This document shows positions 1-11,610 of a DNA stretch of 64,000 nucleotides, piece by piece. The translations under genes were made by a program, and so were the position numbers. The first letter of the stretch is position 1, and every line of letters starts with the position of its first letter. The stretch covers positions 3,614,265 through 3,678,264 of the forward strand of contig CAJINV010000007.1 of the NCBI GenBank assembly GCA_905178155.1. Reading direction: 5' to 3'. The notes under the pieces were generated by a model. The model did no database searches. It was not told the origin of the DNA and saw nothing but the letters and a program-made list of their open reading frames with translations. Source of the DNA: Amoebophrya sp. A120. Lineage: Eukaryota; Sar; Dinophyceae; Syndiniales; Amoebophryaceae.

Positions 1-2
1 AG

Positions 3-3000
3 CCGACCGAGGTGGAGTCGGAAGAGACGAAAAAGCTAAGGGAGATCAGCAACAAACTTTTGCCGGTGCTGCAGAAGTGCATAAAATGGGGCGCGGACGA
101 AAAGACAGCAAACGCATCCAAGAGCAAAACCATGGAACGCGAAACGGTCGAGTGCTACGGGTACAGCCCAGTTTTAATGGCTAGCGAGGACTAATTCATC
201 ATGTTCGCTGACGCAGTCAACATCGCTTTTTTATACAGAACTTTTTTATAACACTTTGGATATGATCGCAGTAGGAGCTTGTTGCACAGCACTACTTTGA
301 AGTTGTTTATGAAACACTGCATCGATAATTCCGACGACGAAATGCACCGTTGTACTACACCTACTTCAAAACAGCGTCGTCCCACTGAAGGCCATGGTCG
401 CTTACCTGGAGCTGCTGACCATCAAGTACATCCCGACAACCCTTCCCGTCGAGGAAATCCACGTGGATTTGATCACTTCGCTCAAGCAGATTTTCCGCGA
501 GCTGGTCCAGTCCTGTTTTGACTACCTGAACAACACACAGGCGAATATCACCTGAAAATTAACCATCCCCATCCAATTTGTCGTGCAAAACACGTAGCAA
601 GTTCTGTGTTTGTCATGCAAAAAGTGGATGGGGATGGTTAATTTTCAGGGAATAGGGAAGTGGGGCATCGAATTCGACCCGATCGTAAAGGAGGAACTGC
701 ACAACTTCGGCTGCGAAGTGTTGATCAAACTCCACGAGTACGTGGAGAGGAGGATGAACGCCATCCCCGGCCATTTGTTGGATCAGTTGATCGTGCTTTC
801 CGTGGGCGTTTTCTACTACAACGCGACCACAAACCGGCTCTGCGACGCCGCCGAGAAGTTAGCGATCAGTTTCTACGCGAAACCGGCGACAGCGGAGAAC
901 ACGTCGAACGTGCGGAAGTCGATTTTCCAGGAGATTTTTGTCAACTTGAACAAAATCCCGCACAAGAAGATGAAAAGGAAGGAATTTTTGTCGCAGTCGG
1001 AGAATTTAACCGTTTGGACCAGGTTCTTTCTCCGGTTGCTCCAATCCGGCTGCAACCCCTACGATTTCCAGATGGATTTGGCGTCCACCGATGATATTGA
1101 CCAGATGGTCAAGACGAACAGCACTATGGTGACGGACGAATATCTGAAGAAAATGTACGAAGAGACGAACGCCCGCGTCGTCACGTTCGCGTGGCAGTTT
1201 GTCCGCACGGTGCTGAAGCCGTCCACGAAGTCAAGGGCCTTGCCCGACGAGGCGAAGGAATTGCTGGAGAATAGTTTGACGGAACTGATGTACGCCACGT
1301 ACGAGCTGCCGCAGTACCCGGTCGCGGTGCTACTGTTGGAAAAATTCACCAGGATTTTCCAAAACTTCGCCGTCTCCTCTGGGGAAAAAGTGGACGCGTC
1401 AACGAGGGATGTCAGTTGCAAGATGCTCGCCTTAATCCAGGCCCGGTGGCACAAGGAAGTGCAGCTCGGCGCCGCGGACGACTGGGAGGACCCGTACACC
1501 ATGAATATGAAGTCCCGGCAGGTGGCGCCCGATCGGGACGAGGCGTTGGACGAGTTGTTCAATGATGATATCGCAGTAGGAGATGACGGGAAGAAAACCG
1601 ACCCAGAGGACGCAATTATGTTGAATAACGAGCAAGATTTAGCCGCACTAGGTGCGGCGTTGGCGGGGAGTAAATTGCCGGCTGTAGAGCAAGCAGCTCC
1701 AGCCGCTGATGCAGCTATGGACATCGACTTTGATAATGGAGCGGCCCCCGCGAATCCGAACGAAGCCGGAGAACAGATAAAAGACGAGCCGAAGCTATGG
1801 ATGCGTCAGGTTTGAAATCGTCAAAGTTGAAATAGTTTGTCATGCATAAAACGGATACCAGTTTGTTAGACCTACAGTCTGTAGTCGGTGCGTGACAAAT
1901 TTTCCCGGTCCTGGAAGCGAGTCTGTCATGCGGTTTAGGGCAAAAGGGCTGCCTTCTGTCATGCTAGTTAGCAGTCCAACTTTTGACCCTTACCAGGACT
2001 AGAATCTGCCTCCCGTGGGTCCTCTGCAATAGAGTCACGTTTTGTATCGCATTTTATGCATTACAAATTATCACGTTTTGTATCGCATTTTATGCATTGT
2101 TGGCGAAGTGAGGACTGTGTGCGAAAGTAAGGAAAAGGCGGCGTAAAGTTGGATGTGCCCGGGGATGATGGTGATGGCTTCGGTCCGCCTGACTCCGCGA
2201 CCTGGTGGCCGAACCACGTGCGGTTCGGTGCCCTTACAGGTTGTGTAGTGGTTTCGGTCGGTTTAGCATTACAAATTATCTCAACTTTGACGATTTCAAA
2301 CCTGACGCTTCCATAGAAGCAGTCTTCTGACGAGAACGAGCAGGCGATCAAAGTGGACCAGGATTTACTGAAGGAGGAAAATGAGCAGAACAAAATCAAG
2401 GCCAGCTTTCCCGGCAATTCCAGGCCGGACAACTTTTTCGAACTCGAGGAAATGTTGAACAAGAAGGGGGGGACTAATAACCCCGGAGACAAAAACAAGA
2501 TGAACAAAAAGAAGAAATCATCAGACGAGAAGTCCGAATACGACCATATGAACGAAAGGTGTTGGATGCTGTTTGACGCGTTGTTTAAAGAGAAGCCAGC
2601 ACTTTATGGAAAATCCGAGGAGCAGATGTTCAAGGACCTGCAAAATGGCGGGGCGAACAGCAGTGAGGAGGAGCGCATTCTGCAGCAACTCGCTTCTGGG
2701 AACACGGGCTCCTCCACGCCATTAGGGCTGACGGAGAAGGAATTTGAGTCCAGCTGTTTGTGGCAACACCAGCTTCTGCTGCTCCGGCACTTGGAGACCT
2801 GCGCAGGGGGCGGGGAGATGGTGTTCGTGCCACCCAGGGACACCGTGATAGACGAAGAAAAGAGTGCGGAGGAAGAGGAAAATGCTGCGGAGGCGGCAGA
2901 AGTAGACGTAGAGCCAGCAGAGGAGGAGCCAGCGACCTCGAGTAAGCAGAAGAAAAAGGGTATGAAGTCCGCGCCTGAGCCGAAGAAAAAGTCGAAGAAA

Positions 3001-6000
3001 GAGGAGCAAGCGTCCGCGTCGAACAAAAGAGCGAAAGAAGAAGCAGTAGCTTCTCCAAAACAAAAAAAAGCTTCCTCAGCCGACGCGGCGGGTGGCGCAC
3101 CAGCGGGCAAGGAAACCGCAAAAAAAGAGACGAAAACCACCACGAAAAATTCTTTGGTGAGCTTTCGCGACTGCGTGGTCCCGCCTGATCACACGATTTT
3201 TGCGAGAAGTTTTTTGATATGCTACTGGTACCAGAAGGAAGAGGGCAAGAACAGACTTTTGCTGAGGATGTTCACGGACGGTGTGCCACAGCCAGGAAAT
3301 GCGGACTCCTTCCTGCAGGAGGAAAGGAGAACAATTTCCAGACTAGGGCTGATTGGAGACACAGTACTATTCGAAAAAAATTTACGAGTTTTTTTGTGTA
3401 GTGGAGCAGCCTCTTACATGTGTAATTGAGGTTAGGTTTACTGGGTCGGAAAGATATGCACGATTTCTTCACAGTGGAGAATAGAAAAACTAAATGCTCT
3501 CTTCAGGTCACCTCCTTGTTCAAAAAAGCGGTCGTGTGCTGGAACCAGCGGCTTTTGATCCAGGAGAAAGCCTTTTCTGCGTTGCTGATCTGCGCGCAGA
3601 ATAACTCCGCGCAACTCCGCCGAGTGGCGATCAACGGGATGAACTTGATTTTTCAGGAGAACCTCCCGCTCATCACCGACCCACGGGTGGTGCGATGTTT
3701 GGACACGAGGCTGCAAGATCTTTCCTCCTGGGTCCGGGGCGCAGTTCTCGACCTAATCGGCAACTTCATCGAGCAAGACCCGGGCGAGAAGGAGGACGAG
3801 GACGAACAGAACGCCAACCCAGGACCCGGAATGAGGAATCAAAAAGTCGTCGACTTGGCGAACTCCCACCGCGAGGACGTCCGGAAGGCGCCGGAATACG
3901 CGCAGATGCTCGAGACGTACTACAAAGCAGTGCGGGACAGGATTCAGGACACGACGATATCCGTGCGGAAGAAGGCGTGCACCATTCTAGCGGAGTTCAT
4001 CACCACAAACAGCGAGCACGACGACGTGGCGGATATCTGTGTGCAGTTGCTAAAACGCTCAACGTATGCAATGCAAAAGCATCGTACTTATTCTAGTATA
4101 AATTGCATTACAAATTTTTCCAAGAGGAAAAATGCAATTTGTCATGCTGGATAAGGTAGACAGTTACATTTGTCATGCATATACTGCAATTCATACGAGT
4201 ACGATACTTTTGCATAGGATACAACGGATAGTGACAACATGAAGGGCAAGATCATGGAGGCTTTTAACTCCTTGTGGTTCCACAAGGAAGTCGTGACGGC
4301 ACAAATGTGCACGCAACTAAGCGGAGTAGTCGGGGAATCGAGAAAGGCGGGGCAAGAGGAGTTCTTCAAGCAGTTGATCGACAACATGGATGTGCACGGG
4401 GACTCGAAGAGAAAGATTTTGAACACCTGGGCAACCAAGATTTTCGAGTGCTTCGTCGAGTCCGAAAGCAGTAGTAACGGTGGAAACAGCGAAAATATTA
4501 ACGTCAAAGAAGACGACGAGGACGACCTCATGGGCGGCGGTACTTCATCTGCCGCACTCGGCAGCACCCAACTCAACGAGAACAACAAGGAGGATGATGC
4601 GGCCTGGGGGAGGAAAGTCGCATTGTTGCACACCATGCGGGCGTTTTGCACGATCCAGCCGGAAAGTTACGCGAAACACCTGAAACAGCTGACGCTGTAC
4701 ATCAGGCTGGAAAATAACGCCAGTGCGAAGGACTTGACCATAGCATCGGAAATCTGTTTGCTCATGGCGGATTGTATCAAGAGCTTCTCCAGGCAGAATC
4801 GATCCAGTCGGGCGTCATTATCGCTAGACGCCGAGGATTTGACGCTGCATCTGAAAAGCATAATGGTACTGTCTGAGCAGAGTCTGTTTTGTCGTGTAGT
4901 TTTGTCTTCATTTAGATTAGTGCAGCCCGAGGAAAAACTATGGTTTTTTTTTGTGGTTGTAGAAGTACAACACTTTCGACAACCAGCAAAAGTCACAACG
5001 CTATCCGTATCCAAATCTACCTAATACACACTCTAGGTGGCCCAAGGCTATGTCAACGTGGTGTCCGCGGTGACCTGTCTCTGTGCCGTGGTGGAGCAAC
5101 TAACAGGGAATTGGAAGCGCGATGTGTACGACGACATACAGCGATACACCGGCGCCCTGTTCGCGTACTTGGATATGGTGAAACAAGCCCAACTGACGAA
5201 CGGCGAAGTTGCGGTCAAGCACAAGAGCAACATCAAACGCTGCCTCTCCATCGTGTCCACCATGTCCCACTGCGCAAAATTGGACCAGGTGTACAAAAAC
5301 CCCACGCTGTTTTCCCCCAACAGCGGTTCCCTTGGGAGTGCCGCCGACCAGCAGCCGCCAATAAAGGTAAGTCGAATGCTGCTGCAGAAAGAGGACCGAA
5401 TCGCAACCACGTTTTTGGATCTCTTACTCCAGTTCTACGCGTTTCAAGACGACGAGTATTCCCCCTTCGTATTGCCGTGTCTAGCCCGGTTCTTGATGAC
5501 CAACCGGGAATTCGTGCGGCAAAGGTCGGTCCAAGACGTTTTCCGGCACGCGTTGGAGAAGAGGAAAAACGCGTATGAGGATGACAGGATAGAGGTCGGG
5601 ATTATTTCGAACGAGGATGTAAACAGCGGCGCGGTGTCCAGCTCCGCGACAGAAGAGACGAACAACGTATCTTCAAATTTAGCATCTTCTTCCAACGGGG
5701 GAACAAACAATCTCGTTGAACTAAACCAACAAGCGAATAACATCATCGGCGAACAACAAGCGAAAGACGAAGCCGGGTCGTGGTATAAACCAACCGAGGG
5801 TGTTTTCGACGAGGAGACTAACTTCCGCAAGCCGGTCATTGTTCAAAAAGGCCTCAAAGCGCTCTGCGACTTGCTCGTGTACTTCGGGGAAGCCGCGGAG
5901 AAGGAAACAAATGAGAAGTACACCGACGCGGACAAATCCGACAGGAAAGGAGAGTTGTCCGCGGCGGAGTCCGCGAGTCCGTTAAACACCCATCTCGCCG

Positions 6001-8044
6001 CGGTGCTAGATCTGCTGTACCAACACCCGGACGTCGACGTCCGGTCGGATGCGATCGGGGTGGTCCGGCAGTTGGCGAACCAGGGGCTGTTGAACCCGAT
6101 GGCCGTTTTTCCACATATGGGATTCTCAATTGTTACATTCTCAACTGTTGCATGAATTTGTGATTGCAAGAATAGCAACACAACAGGGAAAGGCCGGATC
6201 TTGCAACCCTTGCATTACAAATTCGGCACAGATTCCCATGCTGTTTAGCCCTTCCAAGATTTGTCATGCGAGGCAGCTTCACTGTGTGGAGCCTCACCTC
6301 CAGGACTTCGGGGACCCCACTTTTCCAAGGTTCTTGGTTGTGGATGGTTCCTCGAGGTCTTTGTGGCGTTTTGGTAGTTTGGGTGCTCGCTTTGCATGAC
6401 AAATCATGTAACAGTTGAGAGTGTAACATTTGAGAACGCCATACCACAATTGGTCGGCTTGTGCTTCGAGACCGGCGACATTCCGCGACGGGCCACGGAC
6501 CTGGCGAAGCACATTTTGAACCAAAGAACGACCATGATCACCTCCCGCTTGCCGGAATGCATGGCGTACGGGTTCACGGCGTTGCTGCGGTGCGAAGCGT
6601 TGTTCGGGGGCCAGGAATCGATCAACTTTCTCCACTTTAACGCGATCTCGGAGATGTACCACGACGTTAGAAAAACAAAGAAAGTCCGGGAAACCATCCT
6701 CCAAACGCTGATCAATCAAGTGCAGAGTGTCGCGAGGGCGGACGACTTCGAGAAGCGGTTCCCACAGTTCGCCAACGAAGAGGATGTCTTGGTCGGAAAA
6801 TTGACGGACAACATGCCGGAATTCCAGGGCTTACCAGGGAAACACGTCTACAGAATACTGTATTCTTGTTTTGATCACGCAGCCCCCTTTAGGCTCTTGA
6901 CCTTCAGTGGGGACGAGTTTTGTTCTCTGCGTTATTTGACGTCCGATTTTTCGAGTTCCGCGTTGCACTTGCAGCTTTGCATTATTCGCGAGTTTATTTC
7001 AAGACCTCTGTAATCAAGTAAGTACTTAAATGAAAATGTAAAACCAAAAACGCGTTCTCAGGTACATCCAATTCCTCGCTTGCGTTCTGGGCGCTCTCCC
7101 TTACCAGTGCGAAGCCGAGCCGCTCTTTATCATACACCACATAACGAGATACACCATGCTTCAGGCCGACTCGCAAGTTTCGCAGTACGAGGGCGATCCG
7201 AACAGTGTGGATCCCATGGAAATCTTCTGCGTCACCGTTGGCAGTACGGCGCTGTCGGTTTTGAAAACGAAGCTGAAAGCGGAATACAACCTGTCAGGTA
7301 CCAGGAGGACAATTTTTACATACAGCTGCTTCTACTACCAAGCAGAGAACATCACAATTTCTGTTGCAAAGGAGCTGGAACGCTATTCAGAATGGTCCCT
7401 GTCAACATGCAAAACCTTGCTATAGGAGTAGGAGTACTACGAAGAGGAGTAGGAATAGCTGCATGTAACATTTTTATGCAAGCACCCAATACAAAATAAC
7501 AGATGAGCAGTGTCGCGACTACGAGCCCAACAACGCCAAAAACGATCGGCAATACAACAAACCGTTTTTCAACGCCGACAAGCAGGAGCGCGAGGGTGCC
7601 GACACCAACAACCAGGCAAACGGGGTTGGCAACCAGGCGAAAATTAAATTTCCCCTCGACCTCTGGCGGTCTGTCGCGGAAGAATTTTCCGTAGAGGCGG
7701 GCCGAAACATCGAGGTGTTGCGAAACCTGGCGTCGGAAGAGGGCGCTGCGGACGTGAACGTGAACAGAATACAGGGCTTGTTGAACAAAATGCAGGAGGC
7801 CGGGGTGAAAAAGAAAGGGAAGGGGCGCGGGAGAAAGGCAAAACTATCAGTCAATGTCAACAACGTCGCGGACGAGCTGGGGCTCGACCTGGGTGACGAG
7901 AAAAACGAGCTCAGCGCGTCTAAGTCCAAGAAAAGGAAAGCAAAAGAGGACGACGAAGGGGAATTCCTAGACGACATGGATGACGATAGCAAGGCGGGGA
8001 ACAAGAAAAATGGCGCGAAAAAGAAAAATGGCAAGAAGAAGTGA
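3..8044 (+). CDS. SCC2: Cohesin loader subunit SCC2/NIPBL (5' partial, 10 exons visible)
   Basis: HEAT-repeat adherin that, with Scc4, loads cohesin onto chromosomes in the nucleus. The visible C-terminal part is about 1998 residues; the start lies upstream of the window. Exons: 3-160, 375-545, 660-1795, 2321-3387, 3507-4064, 4227-4865, 5037-6115, 6449-6859, 7062-7297, 7503-8044; spliced length stays in frame. The strongest family matches are the segment around 3895-4050 (YYKAVRDRIQDTTISVRKKA, like the NIPBL YYDMLIERILDTGISVRKR region), the C-terminal segment at 7062-7297 (LPYQCEAEPLFIIHHITRY), and the following SDEQCRDYEP segment, which resembles NIPBL SDSKCQNYSP. A Lys/Glu/Ala-rich insertion lies at 2850-3160 and the extreme C-terminus is a Lys-rich acidic tail. 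Four introns are transposon-like (546, 1796, 4065, 6116); the other five are GT-AG. Family assignment is firm; exact exon 1-2 junctions are less certain. Confidence 0.88.
546..654. mobile_element. Introner-like element family A, in SCC2 intron
   Basis: 109-bp element with terminal inverted repeats TATCACCTGAAAATTAACC / GGTTAATTTTCAGGGAATA that continue into CATCCCCATCC. The 5-bp flanks are GCGAA (541-545) and GGGAA (655-659), a target duplication with one mismatch. Removing element plus one flank (114 nt) keeps the SCC2 frame (QAKWGIEF). It contains two TTTGTCRTGC motifs. Confidence 0.85.
1796..2315. mobile_element. Introner-like element family B, in SCC2 intron
   Basis: 520-bp element. The inverted repeats begin TATGGATGCGTCAGGTTTGA and extend about 40 bp. 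Perfect 5-bp duplications GAAGC occur at 1791-1795 and 2316-2320. Removing element plus one duplication gives in-frame DEPKQSSDEN. It holds a ~36-bp unit repeated about twice at 2034-2099 (TCACGTTTTGTATCGCATTT...). Confidence 0.88.
4065..4221. mobile_element. Introner-like element family C copy 1, in SCC2 intron
   Basis: 157-bp element with inverted repeats containing ATGCAAAAGYATCGTAC, outer ends TAT and ATA. Target duplications CAACG at 4060-4064 and 4222-4226 are exact. Removal restores KRSTDSDNMKG. Internal motifs: ATTACAAATTTTTCC and TTTGTCATGC. Confidence 0.88.
6116..6443. mobile_element. Introner-like element family D copy 1, in SCC2 intron
   Basis: 328-bp element. Its inverted repeats start TATGGGATTCTCAATTGTTA on the left and TATGGCGTTCTCAAATGTTA on the reverse of the right end. 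Exact 5-bp duplication CCACA at 6111-6115 and 6444-6448. Removal joins VFPQLVGLCFE in frame. The body is the reverse complement of copy 2 at 20635, with an extra segment around 6280-6390. Confidence 0.9.
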
Positions 8045-9513
8045 GGAGATTGGGCGTGATCTTGTTCTGTAGCGCTCGTCCCAGCGGAGGTGAAGATTTT
8101 TCCCCTGTCACTTGTACTAGCCAAAAATTGACACGGTAGAAGCATGCTTGTAGTTCCGCGACGCTGTGGATGTAGTGTATCGTAGAGCTGATATTTTTTT
8201 TTTCGATTACCCCCATCAAAAAATGGGACCTACGCATTCCAATTTGATGAAGAAGATTCGAGAGTTTTTATATCGCATTATCACACCAACTTAGTTTCTA
8301 CGACATCTTCAGTCGCGCAGACGATGGAGATCGTGAGGAAGCACGTATTCCTCCTTCTGGATTTACGAAAAACGAAAACTAACTACGAAAATCGATGGAA
8401 TAACTCAACTACTATCTAGCCGTGATAAAATATCACGTGCGGCGTAGCGACAGAATGGTTGTATTGTCACCATGAAAGTATGACGAATGAAAGCGACACT
8501 GAAATAGAAGCCCTTTTGGCTTGGAAGTAGCTTGATATGAACTCTGAGGGAGAAAACCCAAAAGAAATCGAATCAAGCACTAAAAGAGCGCATTGCAGCT
8601 CAAGCCCAAGCATAGGGACACGCCAAAGACTGAATTCGCCCGTGTTCGTCCTCGTGCTACTACAATTTTTGCACATTCTTGAAAGAAAAATCCACACATG
8701 TCCTGTGGTCCTGGCTCCTCACAGCTGCGACTACATTTATCTCCTACTTCTTCAGCGCACTATTTATCAGTCTACGTACATCCTCGGTGCAGTTTATGGC
8801 GACAGTGTCAAGTCGGTTTGTGAATGATCTTTGTCCTTTTTGGAGCAGTAGAGTGATGTTGAAGAACGAAAGGCAAAAGAAATCATATAGTACTAGAAGC
8901 AGCCTGCACCTCCTGTACTCGGTTCATCAGAGTGGAAATCAACAACCCAAGCTCTTGGGGCAACAACAAGAACTAATCGAGTGTTTTTTGGCCCAGGTCA
9001 CCCATCGTCTTCCTCCACCTCAATACGAGATGATATTATCCAGCTCTTAGCAGTGAATGTATGATATCCAGCACTTCTCCTAGAAATGTACGATAAGAGA
9101 GATACAAGTGTACAATAGTCCTCTTCTCTTACTCTTTATCTTTTCTTTAAAAGTTGTGATTTACTACAGTGGTACTTTTTTTGGTTCGCCTTCGCACCAG
9201 GATAGCGCAAGGCTCAGTCATCCCACCTTGGTGGTGGTCCACGATATAATTATCCCTGCGATTGAAACAAAAGTAAGCCACTACCCACACAGCAACGAAC
9301 TCCACCGTACCCGCGCCGACATCGACGAGCAGATTCAATTCATCACCAAAAATCCGCCGCACGACTCTACGACCGCGTTGATGTGCAGATAGCCTCGTAG
9401 TTCCCCCTACTTCTTGGCTTTTGTTGAGACAAAACTTCCGGCATTGCCGTGTCGCATCGTTTATCCAGACTTTTCTCTTCCATGCTCCACCAAATTGAAC
9501 ACGACGCGGGAAG
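8045..9513. other. Gene-free spacer
   Basis: About 1.5 kb between SCC2 and the FABP-like gene. Short open frames on both strands lack recognisable domains, and I see no tRNA or repeat structure. It presumably holds the SCC2 3' UTR and the next gene's 5' region. Confidence 0.5.
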
Positions 9514-11610
9514 ATGTTTTTCTCCTCGTGCGGGTGCGAGGCGGCACGACAGTACTGCTACCCCGATAACAGACGAAGAAATCGAGCGATTATCTACACG
9601 GGCGGGGGAAGCACAGAGGAAACCGACTACGAGCTCAACGTCAACAGCAGAGGTAGTAGATCGTTATTTTGCTTGCGCTTCCTTTTTCTGTCATGCATGT
9701 AGTGCATACCTGCTTTTGCTTTTCGTTTATTTCCTTCGTACCTGTCATGCACGACGACCATCATATTCATAGCAAGTGCAAGTTAGTAGCACGACGAGCA
9801 GACGGGAACATCAGAATAACTTCCTCAGGTAACGACTTTGGTGAGCTTGCGTCCTTCGACGACGACCTCGACGATGACCAACCCGGTGGAGAAAAGAAGA
9901 GCGTCCCGCCCGACCTCGACCGCTTCATCAGTTTCGGCCCCGACGCGAATATCCTCGCGCCCCATGGACAGGGCAAGGTGGGCCGCCCGAGCGCAGCGGA
10001 AAGCAGTCCCGGGGACCGGAAAAGCTATTGTGAGGAAAAATCCCCCCTCCCCATACCAAAAAGGCGCACTACTGAAAATTTGCGATGCTGATTTGTGACC
10101 ACAAATCGCCCCTTATTGCAAGAGGGCAAAGCCAGAGAATCAGCCGCGTTTCGCAGGCACTTTGTAATGCTGTATCGCTTACAGAGGACGTGCCTGCCTT
10201 GCTAGGTGCCTACAACAGCAAAACGCCCCTACTCAGGCGCTGCGTCTGCCTGTAGTCCTCTAATGCTGGACAGATTGGATTTGTGTGCACAAATCCCGCA
10301 TCACAGATTTCGGCTTTGTTGGATATGGGAAGGGGGGATTTTTCACTTTGGTAAAAGCCGACAACTCGCCAGCACACTCACGATGGTTGCGGAATACGAG
10401 GAGGAGCTGTCCGAGCAGGAGAGGGAGCGAAGTAAGAAGAGCACTGAGAAAAGTACGAATGGATCTACTTCTTCGACAGGCGGCGGCGGCGGCGCAACTT
10501 CATCCTCAAACGCAACTGCAGCTGGAACATCAAGTTCATCTGGTGCGATGAACAAAAGCACAAGTGAAAACAGCAACACAACCCAAGCGCCGCGCAGCAC
10601 TCAGTCGCAATCGGATTCGTCGGTCATAGACATAGACGCCAGAATAGCAGTAATAGATTCGGAGAAAGAGAAGCAGAAAGAGAAAAAACCGCCAGACGAT
10701 ACGGATACCAGTACCAAGAACACAACAACTCCAGTGGTGAAGAAAGCAAGTAAGGTAGAGCCGAAAATTTCCGTAGTGCCCGAGTCGCGCTCGAGCCTCG
10801 GAGCCGCGACAAGTCGGCACAGCGAAACCATCATACAAAAACTAAATGGAGAGTGGTTGAACACTTCGCAGGAAAATTTTGAGGGTGTAATGGCAGCGTC
10901 CGGGGCGCCGTGGATGCTGAGGAAGGTATCTATTCTGGTTTCGATAAAAGTAGTACTTGAGATGAAGGTAGACCCTTCGACATCTGTTGCTACTGCTCCA
11001 TTAAGATTGATTGCACACGAAACAAATCGAAGGGATGTTGAAACTCGAAATTCATACTCAAATTAATTTTTCAGGCCGCAAAAGTGATGAACTTCGGCGT
11101 GAATAAGTCGCGACACCGGTTTCTTTTTGAGGACATCGAAGAGCTGGATTTGAAAACGAACACCACCATCCCGAAGACGAAGGCCACCATAACGCACGTT
11201 GGCGGCGTCGCCGGCGGGATGGAATTCCAGTTGCTGATCGACGGTCAGCCGCGGGAGGTGAAGGGGCCGATGGGGAAAGCGGTCACCCGCGCCTATATGA
11301 CAGACGACGTGTTTGTCATTGAAATTCAACCGGCGAAGGGGAAACGGGACGTGGTCAAAAGGTATAGAATTGGTGTTGGCTCTGTTGTCGAACAACTGAA
11401 ACATATGACGATGCTAGCCGTAAAGCAAATAGAAATAGCACACTGCGCAGATAATAAGGCAGGCGCAAAGCAATCGGCTGAAACGTCAAAAACAGGCGAA
11501 TCGTCGACGAGGACACAATGGAAATGCAATGGATTGTCAGGAAAAAGGATCAGCCCGATGTTGTGTGTACTCGGATGTGGAAAAGGCAGCCAACGTCTGT
11601 GCCAAACTGA
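9514..11610 (+). CDS. Disordered N-terminus plus FABP-like (calycin) domain protein
   Basis: Predicted 434-residue protein from five exons: 9514-9652, 9829-10025, 10359-10925, 11075-11361, 11496-11610. The first ATG of the open frame (MFFSSCGCEAARQYCYPDN) is used as start. Residues ~45-110 are acidic; ~120-255 are Ser/Thr/Gly/Lys-rich and probably disordered. The last ~140 residues resemble intracellular lipid-binding proteins: LNGEWLNTSQENFEGVM...GAPWMLRK matches the FABP start (GTW...SENFDDYMK..G...RK), and the end VDEDTMEMQWIV...VVCTRMW matches the final strands (..V..TRVYE). Known family role: cytosolic binding of fatty acids or other lipids; the ligand cannot be read here. Introns 1, 3 and 4 are GT-AG; intron 2 is an introner-like element. 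Confidence 0.65.
10026..10353. mobile_element. Introner-like element family E, in FABP-like gene
   Basis: 328-bp element with inverted repeats sharing GAAAAATCCCCCCTYCCCATA; outer ends TATTGTGAG and the reverse-strand TACCAAAGT, so the right terminus is GTA instead of ATA. Exact duplication AAAGC at 10021-10025 and 10354-10358. Removal restores the frame (GDRKSRQLAST). Internal short inverted motifs around GATTTGTG/CACAAATC. Confidence 0.85.

Noticed and set aside
279-521. 80-codon frame near the left edge
   Set aside because: Overlaps in another frame the SCC2 exon 375-545, whose reading (MVAYLELLTIKYIP...) is far more protein-like and joins the flanking exons in phase.
2604-3143. Long antisense open frames opposite SCC2
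   Set aside because: They mirror a Lys/Glu/Ala-rich coding insertion and read as Phe/Ser-rich sequence with no family match; the sense frame is continuous with conserved exons.
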